Positions 8,917-17,219 of a stretch of 64,000 nucleotides of DNA are shown here, one piece after another (the stretch's first letter is position 1; the number at the start of each line of letters is the position of its first letter). The notes beneath the pieces are model-generated. The model ran no database searches and had not been told where the DNA came from. It saw nothing but the letters and a program-made list of their open reading frames with translations. Where the stretch lies: positions 62,001 through 126,000 of the forward strand of contig JAPPLJ010000021.1 of NCBI GenBank assembly GCA_028819475.1. The letters run 5' to 3'. Origin of the DNA: Rhodospirillaceae bacterium (lineage in GTDB: Bacteria; Pseudomonadota; Alphaproteobacteria; Bin65). The translations under genes and the position numbers were made by a program.

Positions 8917-10176
8917 CTACCGGATCAGGAACAGCGACAGTTCGGGCACGAAGGTCACGACCATCAGCACCGCCAGGATCAGCGCGATGAAGGGCAGGAC
9001 GGCCCGGCAGACCAGCAGGAAGGATTCACGGAAGGCGGTCGTGGCGACGATCAGGTTGAGCCCGACCGGCGGCGTCAGGAAGCCGACCTCCAGGTTGATC
9101 ACCATGATGATGCCGAGGTGGATCGGATCGATGCCGTAGGTTCCCGCGATGCCGAGCATCAGAGGGCCGAGGATCAGGATCGCCGAGATCACGTCGATGA
9201 AGCAGCCGACGAGCAGCAGCAGCACATTCATCGCCAGCAGGAAGGTGACCGGGTCGCTGACGATTGTGCCGATCCATTCGGCCAGCGCGTGGGGCACCTG
9301 CTCGACGGTAAGCAGCGACTTGATGCTGAGCGCGACCGCGACGATGGGGAACAGCGTGCCGAGCAGCTTCGCCGTCTCGACCGACGTGTTGAAGAAATCC
9401 CGGACCCGCATTTCGCGGTGCACGAAGATTTCGATGAACAGGGCGTAGCCCAATGCGACCGCTGCAGCCTCGGTCGCCGAGAAATAGCCGGTGTAGATGC
9501 CGCCGAGCAAAACGACCGGCAGCAGCAGCGCCCAAATGCCCCTGCGCAGCGCCACAGCGATCGCGTGGAATTCCCAGGGCTTCGAAGGCAGGTGACGGTT
9601 CATCCACAAGGCATAGACGCCGAGCACCGCGGTCAGCAGGATGCCGGGCACGATGCCGGCCGTGAACAGGTCGGAAATCGATTTCTCGGTGACGATGCCG
9701 TAGAGGATGAGCGGGATTGACGGCGGGATGATGATGCCGAGCGTGCCGCCCGAGGTCAGCGCGCCGAGCGAGAAACTCCGGGAATAGCCTTCGCGCAGCA
9801 GGGCGGGATAGAGGATGGTGCCGACCGCCAGCAATGTGACCGGCGACGAGCCGGAGATGGCGGCGAAGACGGCGCAGGACAGGATCGTCGCGACCGCCAG
9901 CCCGCCGGGCAGCCATTGGGTCAGGACCCGCATGACCTCGATCAGCCGCTCGGCAATCGAACCGCGCGTCATGACGTTGCCCGCGGCGATGAACATGGGA
10001 ATCGCGAGCAGAACCTCGTTGTTGAGGCTGCCCCACATGTCGTCGACGAGATAGGAGATCCGGCCGTCGCCCCAGACCAGATGGACGTAGGCGGTCGCCG
10101 TCAGCAGGATCAGGATGACGTTCTGCCGGAATGCCAGGAGCAGCAGGACGAGGCCGATCAGGCCGAGCGCCTCCAC
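8917..10176 (-). CDS. dctM: TRAP transporter large permease (DctM type)
   Basis: The large membrane subunit of a TRAP transporter, 419 residues with about 12 hydrophobic segments. It contains the family stretches GSSPVTLLAVGTILYPALL and SGGTLGIIIPPSIPLILYG. Translation begins at a GTG at 10176, four bases after the stop of the small permease gene, so the two are translationally linked. It is the last gene of the run 18296-8917 that also holds the microcompartment genes, and is a candidate importer for the microcompartment substrate. Confidence 0.95.
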   Translation of the reverse strand: MEALGLIGLVLLLLAFRQNVILILLTATAYVHLVWGDGRISYLVDDMWGSLNNEVLLAIPMFIAAGNVMTRGSIAERLIEVMRVLTQWLPGGLAVATILSCAVFAAISGSSPVTLLAVGTILYPALLREGYSRSFSLGALTSGGTLGIIIPPSIPLILYGIVTEKSISDLFTAGIVPGILLTAVLGVYALWMNRHLPSKPWEFHAIAVALRRGIWALLLPVVLLGGIYTGYFSATEAAAVALGYALFIEIFVHREMRVRDFFNTSVETAKLLGTLFPIVAVALSIKSLLTVEQVPHALAEWIGTIVSDPVTFLLAMNVLLLLVGCFIDVISAILILGPLMLGIAGTYGIDPIHLGIIMVINLEVGFLTPPVGLNLIVATTAFRESFLLVCRAVLPFIALILAVLMVVTFVPELSLFLIR

Positions 10177-10180
10177 GGAG

Positions 10181-10684
10181 TCAGGCCCCTTCGGGCCGCG
10201 CCTCGGGCTTTAGCTCCGGAAAGGCGGCAAAAGAGAAATGCCGCACCGCCGAAGAGAAGAAGGCGTAGGGCAGGACGATCTGGATCGGCCACAGCGGCGT
10301 ATACAGCACCGCAGCGCGTTCCCTGGCGGCGATGCTTTCCTCGACATAGCCGACCGCGACGATGGCGAACCCGACATAGAGCACGCCGGAGAAAACATCT
10401 CCGATGCGGCTGACGCCCGGGCTCCAGGCACGCGGGAACCAGCCGTCGGCGAATTGCGGACGCAGATGGCTGTTCGACGCGGTCGAGAGCACCAGGCCGA
10501 GGAAGCCGGCGACGATCGCGCCGAAAACGGCGATCTTCTGGGCGCCCCAGATCGCTTCGCCGAGAAATTCCCGCGACAGGACATCGGCAAGAAGCAGGCC
10601 CGCCACCCCCGCATAGGCGGCGGTGGCGAGCCCTGCCTCGAACCAGTAGAGCGTGCGCAGCGCGCGGGCTAGGCCGCTGCGCAT
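10181..10684 (-). CDS. dctQ: TRAP transporter small permease (DctQ type)
   Basis: A 167-residue membrane protein with four hydrophobic segments and the family-typical FLGEAIWGAQKIAVFGAIV region. It sits between the solute-binding protein gene (16 bp away) and the large permease gene, the normal order. The DctQ family forms the small membrane subunit of the sodium-driven TRAP system. Confidence 0.92.
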   Translation of the reverse strand: MRSGLARALRTLYWFEAGLATAAYAGVAGLLLADVLSREFLGEAIWGAQKIAVFGAIVAGFLGLVLSTASNSHLRPQFADGWFPRAWSPGVSRIGDVFSGVLYVGFAIVAVGYVEESIAARERAAVLYTPLWPIQIVLPYAFFSSAVRHFSFAAFPELKPEARPEGA

Positions 10685-10700
10685 GCGGTCGTATCGCCGG

Positions 10701-11699
10701 TCAAGCGGCGCAGGCCTTGCGGGCAGCCTGCAGACGCTTCCAGACCTCGGCCGACTGGCCGCCGAAATCCTTGATGATCTGCTCTTGGGCGGCCGGCGCC
10801 TTGGCGCGCCAGGCCTTCATTTCCGCCGCGTTCGGCCGGTAGACCGTCGCGCCGCCCTTGGCGATCTTGCCGAGCAATGCGGCTTCTGCGCCCCGCACTG
10901 CCTTACGCAGGAAACCGACCGACTCGTGGGCGGTCAGCAGCCATCCCTGCTGCTGCTTGTTCAGCCCGTCCCAGACCTTCTTGCTGATAACGACCCCGCC
11001 GAGCTGGTGCGAATGGTTGGTCACCGTCACAAACGGCGCGACCTTGTGATAGCCGACGGCGATACCGTAAACGGCAGGCCAGGTCGCGGCCTGGACGACG
11101 CCGGTCTTGAGCGCGGGCATGCTCTCTGCCGTGCCGATCGGTATCGAATTGGCCCCGGCGACCTTCATGTAAATCGTATCGGTCGGCGTCGGCGCCGTGC
11201 GCAGCTTGAGGCCGGCGAGGTCGGCCGGCGTCTTGATCTGCTTTTTGGCGAACACGATCTGGTTGCCGACCTCCATCCAGGTCAGCGGCACCACGCCGCC
11301 CTTGCGCAGCAGCCCTTCGTAGACCGGCAGCAGATGCTTGTCGGCCACGCAATCGGCTTCCGCCAGGTCCTTCCAGAGGAAGGGCGTGGCGAGCAGACCG
11401 AATTCTGGAGCGACCAGCGAAATGCCCGTGTTGGAGTGCGCGCCGAGATCGACCCGACCGCGTACGATCTGACGGATCGTGTTCTGCTCGTTGCCGGCGA
11501 GCTGGTCGTTGAAATAGTTCTTGATCGTCAACGTGCCGCCCGAGGCCTTCTTGACCTTCTCGGCAATTCGAATGACGAATTTGCCCCACGGCGTTTGCGG
11601 CGGCGGCGAAATCGAAAGCTTGAGCTCCAGGGCCTGTGCGGCCGGTGCGGCCAGCAGCGCCGCAGCGCCGAGCGCCAGAATCGTCGAACGGAATTTCAT
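10701..11699 (-). CDS. dctP: TRAP solute-binding protein (DctP type)
   Basis: Periplasmic binding protein of 332 residues. A Sec signal peptide (MKFRSTILALGAAALLAAPAAQA) precedes a DctP fold. The conserved arginine usually needed to bind a carboxylate is likely in LKLRTAPTPTDTIY, which matches the family's K-x-R-x-x motif region. It heads the three-gene TRAP set, just downstream of the GlxA-type regulator. A carboxylate or sulfonate-like anion would be the expected ligand class; this is inference. Confidence 0.93.
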   Translation of the reverse strand: MKFRSTILALGAAALLAAPAAQALELKLSISPPPQTPWGKFVIRIAEKVKKASGGTLTIKNYFNDQLAGNEQNTIRQIVRGRVDLGAHSNTGISLVAPEFGLLATPFLWKDLAEADCVADKHLLPVYEGLLRKGGVVPLTWMEVGNQIVFAKKQIKTPADLAGLKLRTAPTPTDTIYMKVAGANSIPIGTAESMPALKTGVVQAATWPAVYGIAVGYHKVAPFVTVTNHSHQLGGVVISKKVWDGLNKQQQGWLLTAHESVGFLRKAVRGAEAALLGKIAKGGATVYRPNAAEMKAWRAKAPAAQEQIIKDFGGQSAEVWKRLQAARKACAA

Positions 11700-11782
11700 C
11701 TGTTTCCTCCCGGTGATGATGAACCTGTGATGATGAACCTGAAGATTATGAGCCTGACTTGCGGTCGAAGTTGCCGAACATC

Positions 11783-12919
11783 CTACGATGCCGCTTCGGC
11801 GTCAAAGGGTTCGGCGGCGGAATCGAACGGATCGGCCCCCGGGTATTCCAGCAGGCCGAACTGTTCGCGATACTGGCCGGGCGTCAGCCCGACCAGCCGC
11901 CGGAACAGCGTCCGGAAAAACGCGACATCCCGATAGCCGATCCGCGCGCCGATGTCCTCGATGCTGGTGTTGGTGGTCTCCAGGCGAAAGCGGGCCTCCT
12001 TGACCCGCAGGTGTTGGATGTAGTCGGTCGCGGACTGTCCGGTCGCGGCCTTGAAGCGCCGCTTGAAGGTGCGTGACGAAAGGCCGGACGCCGCCAGGGC
12101 TGCGGACATCACGCCGGCATCCGGAAATCCGCTGTGCAGCGCCTCTTGCGCGCGTGCGACCGCGGCATCGCCGTGATTGCGCGGCGGGAACCATTCGGCG
12201 TAGGGCTGCTGGCCGCGCACCTTGCGAAAGATCGTGAAGGACTTGGCGGTCTGCGCCGCGGTCACCGACCCGGCGAAGCGCGCGATCAGGTAGAGCGCCA
12301 GGTCCTGCCAGCAGGTGCCGCCGCCGGCCGTGACGATACGGTCGTGCGGCCCGGCCGGAATCAGCACCCGATGGGGCTGGAAACTGACGGCGGGATATTT
12401 CCGCTGCGCGCGCTCCGCCAGCGTCCAGTGGGTGGTCGCCGCGCGGCCGTCGAGCAGGCCGGCTTCGGCAAGCAAAATCGCCCCGGACGAGTTCGAGCAG
12501 ACGAGGCTGCCGCGGCGGTAGGCGGCGCCCAGCCAGTCGACGACCGGCCGCCAGGCGTCGGGAATCCCGATCGGTTCCTCGAACAGCGCCGGCAGGAAGA
12601 CCGTCGGCACGAAGGCGATGTCCGGCGCCGGCATATCCTCCAGCGCCTTGTCCGCGTGGGCCGTCAGGCCCTGAAAGCAGCGCAGCGGCCCCTGTTCGCG
12701 CGCCAGCACCGATACGTCGAAACGCCGGGCCGTGGCCGGATCCTCGTTCAGCACCTGCCAGATATACCCCGCGCTGGACAGGATATCGAACGGCCCGGCG
12801 ATCGCCGAGGACATGACTCCCTCGGCGGCCACGATCGCCACCGTCGTTGGTTTCGGGTCCGACACCCCAATCCGCCCGGCGCATCCCTCCGTCGACGCGT
12901 GGCGCCGATAAAAGACCAT
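11783..12919 (-). CDS. GlxA-family transcriptional regulator (DJ-1/PfpI + AraC)
   Basis: A 378-residue regulator. Residues ~25-205 form a DJ-1/PfpI-like domain with the nucleophile-elbow stretch SLVCSNSSGAILLAEAGLLD, and residues ~250-350 hold two AraC helix-turn-helix motifs ending in IGYRDVAFFRTLFRRLVGLTP. Members of this family respond to amines, betaines and similar metabolites. It lies inside the run of minus-strand genes, between the shell genes and the TRAP transporter, so it is the prime candidate to control the microcompartment locus. The ATG at 12919 is used; a GTG about 18 codons downstream (VSDPKPTT) is an alternative start. Confidence 0.92.
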   Translation of the reverse strand: MVFYRRHASTEGCAGRIGVSDPKPTTVAIVAAEGVMSSAIAGPFDILSSAGYIWQVLNEDPATARRFDVSVLAREQGPLRCFQGLTAHADKALEDMPAPDIAFVPTVFLPALFEEPIGIPDAWRPVVDWLGAAYRRGSLVCSNSSGAILLAEAGLLDGRAATTHWTLAERAQRKYPAVSFQPHRVLIPAGPHDRIVTAGGGTCWQDLALYLIARFAGSVTAAQTAKSFTIFRKVRGQQPYAEWFPPRNHGDAAVARAQEALHSGFPDAGVMSAALAASGLSSRTFKRRFKAATGQSATDYIQHLRVKEARFRLETTNTSIEDIGARIGYRDVAFFRTLFRRLVGLTPGQYREQFGLLEYPGADPFDSAAEPFDAEAAS

Positions 12920-12967
12920 CGGCGGACGCGACGCAAACCGTGAGGGTTCGGCCGGACATGGCGGCGC

Positions 12968-13597
12968 TCAGTCCGCTCTGCCGGGGATGGCCGCGAGCGC
13001 TTCGGACACATGCGCCAGCGCTTCGCGCAGCGTGCCCGCATCGCCCGCCATGTAGACCCGGCCGCTGGCGCCGATCATGCGGCATTCGACCAGGCTTATG
13101 CCGGGCTGTACCCGTTCGGCCTCGTTGGCGACGAAGGCGCCGAACAGGGCCGGTACGCACTCGATCAGCAGCAGGCTCTGGCCGGTCAGGATCATGTTGG
13201 CCTGTTTCGAGCGGTTGATGATGACGGCGTGCTGGTCGGTCACATCCTCGATGATGTCGGAGAACAGGATGCGCGGCTTGAGCTGGTCCTCCGGTTTGGC
13301 CTTGAGCCATTTGAGAATCGCCCGCCCGCCCCGGCCGAGCGCCCGCCGGTCCTCGCTGTGCAGTTCGAGCACGCCGAACTGGCGCTCGACCGCGAGAATG
13401 CCCGGTTCGAGCGACGGCACCGACTTGAGCGCGAGATCGATCACCCGCTCGATCACGAGACCGGGTGCGATCTCGATGATCAGCGAATGCATGCCCTCGA
13501 GCGGAACGTAGCCGCGCGCCGGCACCGGCGAACTGAGATAGGCCGCGAACTGGCGTTGCAGCCCGTTCAGCGTCAGGTAGACGCGCAGCTCAGGCAT
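12968..13597 (-). CDS. tandem-domain microcompartment shell protein (BMC-T) 1
   Basis: Shell protein of 209 residues, the length of two fused BMC domains; such proteins form pseudohexameric trimers in microcompartment facets. Both halves carry BMC-like strands: MHSLIIEIAPGLVIERVIDL with FGVLELHSED in the first, and SLLLIECVPALFGAFVANEA with VECRMIGASGRVYMAG in the second. The N-terminus (MPELRVYLTLNGLQRQFAAY) aligns by eye with the second BMC-T at 15094-15714, showing the two are paralogues. Its gene is the last of the shell block, 48 bp before the regulator start. Confidence 0.88.
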   Translation of the reverse strand: MPELRVYLTLNGLQRQFAAYLSSPVPARGYVPLEGMHSLIIEIAPGLVIERVIDLALKSVPSLEPGILAVERQFGVLELHSEDRRALGRGGRAILKWLKAKPEDQLKPRILFSDIIEDVTDQHAVIINRSKQANMILTGQSLLLIECVPALFGAFVANEAERVQPGISLVECRMIGASGRVYMAGDAGTLREALAHVSEALAAIPGRAD

Positions 13598-13661
13598 GGC
13601 GCCCGCTCACCCGCCGGGCCGTAGCCCCCGCGGTGCAAAATGCCGCCGTCATTTGCCGCCC

Positions 13662-13937
13662 TCATTTGCCACCGGCGAACGCCTTCTGCACGTCGGCGTG
13701 CGGGCGCGGGATGACGTGGACCGACTTGACCTCGCCGACCTGGGAAGCCGCCTCGGCGCCGGCCTCGGTCGCCGCCTTGACCGCGCCGACATCGCCGGTG
13801 ACGCTGACCGCCACCAGCCCGCCGCCGACCTGCTCCCGGCCCGCGATGGTCACGTTCGCGGCCTTGACCATGGCATCGGCCGCCGCATAGGCGGCGACGT
13901 AGCCGACCGTTTCGATCATTCCTACAGCCTGAGACAT
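13662..13937 (-). CDS. hexameric microcompartment shell protein (BMC-H)
   Basis: A 91-residue single-domain BMC protein of PduA/EutM type. It starts [20 protein letters not shown] and has the standard [20 protein letters not shown] and [13 protein letters not shown] segments. These proteins form hexamers that tile the shell and carry the central metabolite pore. Only one BMC-H is present here, with two BMC-T and one BMC-P, which is a minimal complete shell set. The residue composition and length are fully normal. Confidence 0.97.
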   Translation of the reverse strand: MSQAVGMIETVGYVAAYAAADAMVKAANVTIAGREQVGGGLVAVSVTGDVGAVKAATEAGAEAASQVGEVKSVHVIPRPHADVQKAFAGGK

Positions 13938-13982
13938 TCCATCCTCCGTTCCGATGGGTGGTTTTCGGGATAACTTGATGTT

Positions 13983-14234
13983 TCAACCGCCGTTTTCGTC
14001 GAGCGAGCCGACGATCAGGGCGTCCACGACGGCCTTGCCTTCGGGGAACCAGTTGGTTGCGGCACGGCCGAAGGTGACGAGCACGCGTTCGCCGTCGCCG
14101 GAGCCGAGCGGATCGAAGGCGATGACCCGCTCCTTGGCGCGGCCGTCCAGTTCGATTTCGAGCAGGGCGCCGGCCGGGAGCCGGTCGATACGCTTGGTCG
14201 CCCAGACGCGGCCGACCACGGTGCCGGTTTTCAT
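13983..14234 (-). CDS. pentameric shell vertex protein (BMC-P, EutN/CcmL family)
   Basis: An 83-residue EutN/CcmL-type protein that forms pentamers capping the vertices of a microcompartment. It starts MKTGTVVGRVWATKRIDRLP and ends with AVVDALIVGSLDENGG; the pattern V-x-G-x-V-W-A-T-x-K near the start and the D-A-x-I-V-G-S-L-D strand near the end are family signatures. Its ATG overlaps the stop of the upstream SnoaL-like gene by 4 bp (ATGA), so the two are translationally coupled. Confidence 0.95.
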   Translation of the reverse strand: MKTGTVVGRVWATKRIDRLPAGALLEIELDGRAKERVIAFDPLGSGDGERVLVTFGRAATNWFPEGKAVVDALIVGSLDENGG

Positions 14235-15091
14235 GGGTCGCTCCTCTCGATGGTCAGGCCGAGGGCCCTGGCGCGGTCGCGGGCGAGCGGTGTGACGACG
14301 GCGCGCCGGCCGATGGCCAGCCTTGTGCCGAGCCGGGCCGCCTCGACGACCTTGCACTCGGTAATCACGCCGTCGGCGATATCGAGCGACGGCGCAGCCG
14401 CGCGCGCGCCGCCCGTGGCGGGACGTTTCGCGGTCCGCTTTGGGGCGCCCGACCGGCCGCCGGGCGGGACGGATTTGTTGTAGGCGTCCTTGAGCGCGAT
14501 CTTGCCGCCGCGCACGATGTAGAAATCGAGGCCGGTGAAATCGTGGAACTTGCCGTCGGGGCCCGTGCCGGTGACCCGGTAGTGCTGGTAGACCCGGTCG
14601 CCGCTGACGAAGATGACCTCGTTGACCGCGGTGAAATGCTTGAGGAAATCCCAGCGTTTCGTATAGGCATCGCGGAAGGCGGCCTTGCCCTTCGCCGACG
14701 TGTAGGGCGCATCGGGGCCGCCCGGCAGGCGCCATTCGAAATCGTCGGTCACGGTCTCCCACACCCGGTCGAAATCGCCGGTGTTGAAGGCCGCGAAGAA
14801 GCGGTCGAACGCCGCCCGGCCCTCGGCCTCAGCCGGGCCGTCTGCGCCCGCTTCCAGCCGCGCATCGAAGGCGATGCCGCCGCTCTTCAGGCGCGGCCCG
14901 AGTTCGGGCGAAGCGGCGATGGCGCCCGCCAGTTGCGCCAGGCGGCCGGCATCGGCGCTGTCGCGGATGACGACGGGAATGCGTACCGGCACGCCCTGCC
15001 CGGCGGCCGAGGGCGGCGGCGCCTCCGCGCCCTGCGCTTCCGCGATCGCCTCCCGCACCAGCTTGCGGATCGCGTCCGTCTGCTCCGCCAT
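14231..15091 (-). CDS. NTF2/SnoaL-like protein with BMC-type N-terminal helix and tail
   Basis: A 286-residue protein of unknown function inside the shell operon. Three parts are visible. Residues 4-20 form an amphipathic helix (TDAIRKLVREAIAEAQ) followed by an Ala/Pro/Gly linker, as in encapsulation peptides. Residues ~92-205 form an NTF2/SnoaL-like domain (AAFDRFFAAFNTGDFDRVWE through LDFYIVRGGKIALK), a fold used by isomerases, cyclases and dehydratases. Residues ~237-286 carry AVVTPLARDRARALGLTIER, resembling the TP-x-AR motif of EutT/EutQ-type microcompartment proteins. The start at 15091 is 3 bp after the preceding BMC-T gene. It may be the unrecognised core enzyme or a cargo/assembly factor. 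Confidence 0.75.
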   Translation of the reverse strand: MAEQTDAIRKLVREAIAEAQGAEAPPPSAAGQGVPVRIPVVIRDSADAGRLAQLAGAIAASPELGPRLKSGGIAFDARLEAGADGPAEAEGRAAFDRFFAAFNTGDFDRVWETVTDDFEWRLPGGPDAPYTSAKGKAAFRDAYTKRWDFLKHFTAVNEVIFVSGDRVYQHYRVTGTGPDGKFHDFTGLDFYIVRGGKIALKDAYNKSVPPGGRSGAPKRTAKRPATGGARAAAPSLDIADGVITECKVVEAARLGTRLAIGRRAVVTPLARDRARALGLTIERSDP

Positions 15092-15093
15092 CG

Positions 15094-15714
15094 CTATGCT
15101 ACTCCCGCACCCGGGGCCGCACCGAGCGCCGACCTGGCAGCGTCGGCGGCGGTGCGCACGTCGGACGCCGTGCCGGCCATGTAGAGCCGCCCGGCCGCGC
15201 CCATGAACCGGCAGTCGACCAGCTTCACGTCGGCCGCCTTCTCGGCTTCGTTGGCGGCCAGCAGTGCGTTGGCCGAGGGCGTCATTTCGAAGATGAACAG
15301 GGTGTCGCCGGGCAGGAGCATGCTGCCCTGCTTGTTCCGGTTGACCAGGAAGGAGTGATAGGGGTCGATCCGGTCGACGATCCGCGACGCCAGGACCTCC
15401 GGCGGCATGGCGTCGGCCGCCGAAACGCCGGCCGCCTCCAGGATCGCCGCGCCGGCCGAGCGGACCGAAGCCGGATCGCTCGCGTGAAACTCCAGATAGC
15501 CGAACTGGCGCTCGACGACGAGATTGCCCGGCCGGATCGCGTCGTGCTTGAGCGCGATGTCTGTCAGCCACTCGATATCCATGCCCGGCGCAACCTCGAC
15601 GATCATCGCCGCGTCGCGCTGCCGGGGCAGGAAGCCGCGCATCGTCGAGCCGATGTAGCACATGGTCTGCGGCTGCAGCTGGTCGAGGAAGATGTAGGAG
15701 CGCAGGGTCGGCAT
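15094..15714 (-). CDS. tandem-domain microcompartment shell protein (BMC-T) 2
   Basis: A 206-residue tandem BMC protein, paralogue of the one at 12968-13597. Shared stretches include L-x-V/E-Y-x-x-L-x-x-L-Q near the start, the EVAPGMDIEWLTDIALKHD helix, VVERQFGYLEFHASD, and KLVDCRFMGAAGRLYMAGT near the end. Tandem BMC proteins often have larger, sometimes gated, pores for bulky cofactors or substrates. The gene lies 4 bp after the aldehyde dehydrogenase stop, so the operon is tightly packed. Pore residues cannot be assigned without a structure. Confidence 0.88.
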   Translation of the reverse strand: MPTLRSYIFLDQLQPQTMCYIGSTMRGFLPRQRDAAMIVEVAPGMDIEWLTDIALKHDAIRPGNLVVERQFGYLEFHASDPASVRSAGAAILEAAGVSAADAMPPEVLASRIVDRIDPYHSFLVNRNKQGSMLLPGDTLFIFEMTPSANALLAANEAEKAADVKLVDCRFMGAAGRLYMAGTASDVRTAADAARSALGAAPGAGVA

Positions 15715-15718
15715 CGGC

Positions 15719-17194
15719 TCAGCTCCGCGCCAGTTCCTCGGCGACGATGCGCCGGATTTCTTCCTTCAGCGCCTGCACCGTTGCGTCGGTGCTGCGGGCC
15801 GGTTCGGTCCGCTCGTCGACGGGCTTCGCGGCCGGTGAGTCGCCCGCGGGAAATGCGACCCGCTTCCAGTCGATCAGGTCTTCGGGGCCGAGGTTATGAT
15901 CGATCGAGCTCTTGCCGGCGAAGCCGGTACCGATGGTGAAGGTGACCGGCAGGGCCGTGCCGCGGCCGACCGCGCCGTTGGTCGGATCGCCGTTGACCAC
16001 GATGCGGTAATAGTCGAGCGCCGCGCCGAACAGCACGGCCTGCTCCGGGTCGCCGGTGAAGATCGCGGCGGTGTGGCCGGCGCCGGCCGAGCGCAGCATG
16101 CAGCGCGCGACGGCGATGGCGCCCTCAACCCCGTCGACCGCCGCCGCGCCGAGCAGGACGGAGAGCTTTTCGCGCGCCATCGGCGGCACGCTCCCGGAGT
16201 CCTGGGCGGCAGCGGCATCCTCAAACAATCCGACGATGGCACGGGTCTCCGGCGGCAGCGACAGGCCGGCAATCTGCGCCACCCGGCCGGCCGGCTGGCC
16301 GATGATCGCCGGGTTGAGCCGGCCGCCGGGAAAGGCGGCCGCCTCGAGCGTCGCCAGTTCCTCGTCCGAGCAGAAATATGCGCCCTGCTGTTCGAGCAGG
16401 CCGCGCAGTTCGCGCCCCACCGGCCGGTCGGCCAGCACGACCGACGGCGCCGAACAGGGCGTGCCGTAATCGTATTCCTTGCCGGTGACGATCTTTTCGG
16501 CGGCTGAAGCGAGATCGGCCGACCGGTCGACATAGACCGGCGTGTTGCCGGGACCGACGCCGAGCGCCGGATTGCCCGAACTGTAGGCCGCGCGCACCAT
16601 GGCGGCACCGCCGGTCGCGATCACCAGGTCGGTTTCGTCGGATTGCATCAGCGCGTTGGTCGCCTTGAGCGTCGGCTCGGCGAGAATCTGGATCGCGTCG
16701 GCAGGCGCGCCGGCGAGCCGGGCCGTCTTTTCGAGAAAACGCGCCGCGTCGGCGGTGCAGGCGAGCGCCGCCGGATGCGGGCTGAACACGATGGCGTTGC
16801 GCGTCATCAGCGCCAGCATTGCCTTGAAATAGACGGTGCCGACCGGCGAGGTCGAATTGGACAGGCCGACGATGACGCCGGCCGGGCGGCCGATCTCGAC
16901 GACGTTGCGCGCCCGGTCCTGCCGGATGCCGCCGATCGGGGTGTCGCAATACGCCTCGTAGATCCGGATGCTGCCGGCGAGGTTCTTGTCGATCTTGTCC
17001 TCGACCTTGCCGAAGCCGGTTTCCCGGACTGCCCATTCGGCATAGTGGCGCGCGCGCCCGGCCGCCGCCTTGGCCACGGTGCCGGCAATCGCCATCGCCT
17101 GGGCCGGCGGCATGCGCCGGAACGCCTCCGCCGCGGCGCGGGCGCGGCGCAGCAGGTCCCGGCTGCTTTGCAGCGCTTCCAGATCCTTGTCCAT
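15719..17194 (-). CDS. CoA-acylating aldehyde dehydrogenase of the microcompartment
   Basis: Oxidises an aldehyde to an acyl-CoA with NAD. The chain belongs to the EutE/PduP/SauS-like acylating group: GFGKVEDKIDKNLAGS, then IVFSPHPAALACT, and the catalytic C247 in YGTPCSAPSVVL. I use the ATG at 17194 (MDKDLEALQSSRDLLRRA) because related enzymes begin with this helix; an upstream ATG at 17251 would overlap the dioxygenase gene. After a Pro/Ala/Glu-rich linker the last ~20 residues form an amphipathic helix (ATVQALKEEIRRIVAEELAR), a likely encapsulation peptide. It is the core enzyme that marks the compartment as an aldehyde-handling one. No PduL phosphotransacylase or alcohol dehydrogenase is nearby. 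Confidence 0.92.
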   Translation of the reverse strand: MDKDLEALQSSRDLLRRARAAAEAFRRMPPAQAMAIAGTVAKAAAGRARHYAEWAVRETGFGKVEDKIDKNLAGSIRIYEAYCDTPIGGIRQDRARNVVEIGRPAGVIVGLSNSTSPVGTVYFKAMLALMTRNAIVFSPHPAALACTADAARFLEKTARLAGAPADAIQILAEPTLKATNALMQSDETDLVIATGGAAMVRAAYSSGNPALGVGPGNTPVYVDRSADLASAAEKIVTGKEYDYGTPCSAPSVVLADRPVGRELRGLLEQQGAYFCSDEELATLEAAAFPGGRLNPAIIGQPAGRVAQIAGLSLPPETRAIVGLFEDAAAAQDSGSVPPMAREKLSVLLGAAAVDGVEGAIAVARCMLRSAGAGHTAAIFTGDPEQAVLFGAALDYYRIVVNGDPTNGAVGRGTALPVTFTIGTGFAGKSSIDHNLGPEDLIDWKRVAFPAGDSPAAKPVDERTEPARSTDATVQALKEEIRRIVAEELARS

Positions 17195-17219
17195 CGGCTT
17201 CGGCCCGGCTCGTCGCGGG

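Noticed and set aside
12968..17194. Shell block as a classical propanediol or ethanolamine microcompartment
   Set aside because: No diol dehydratase, ethanolamine ammonia-lyase, reactivase or B12 genes are present in or near the block.
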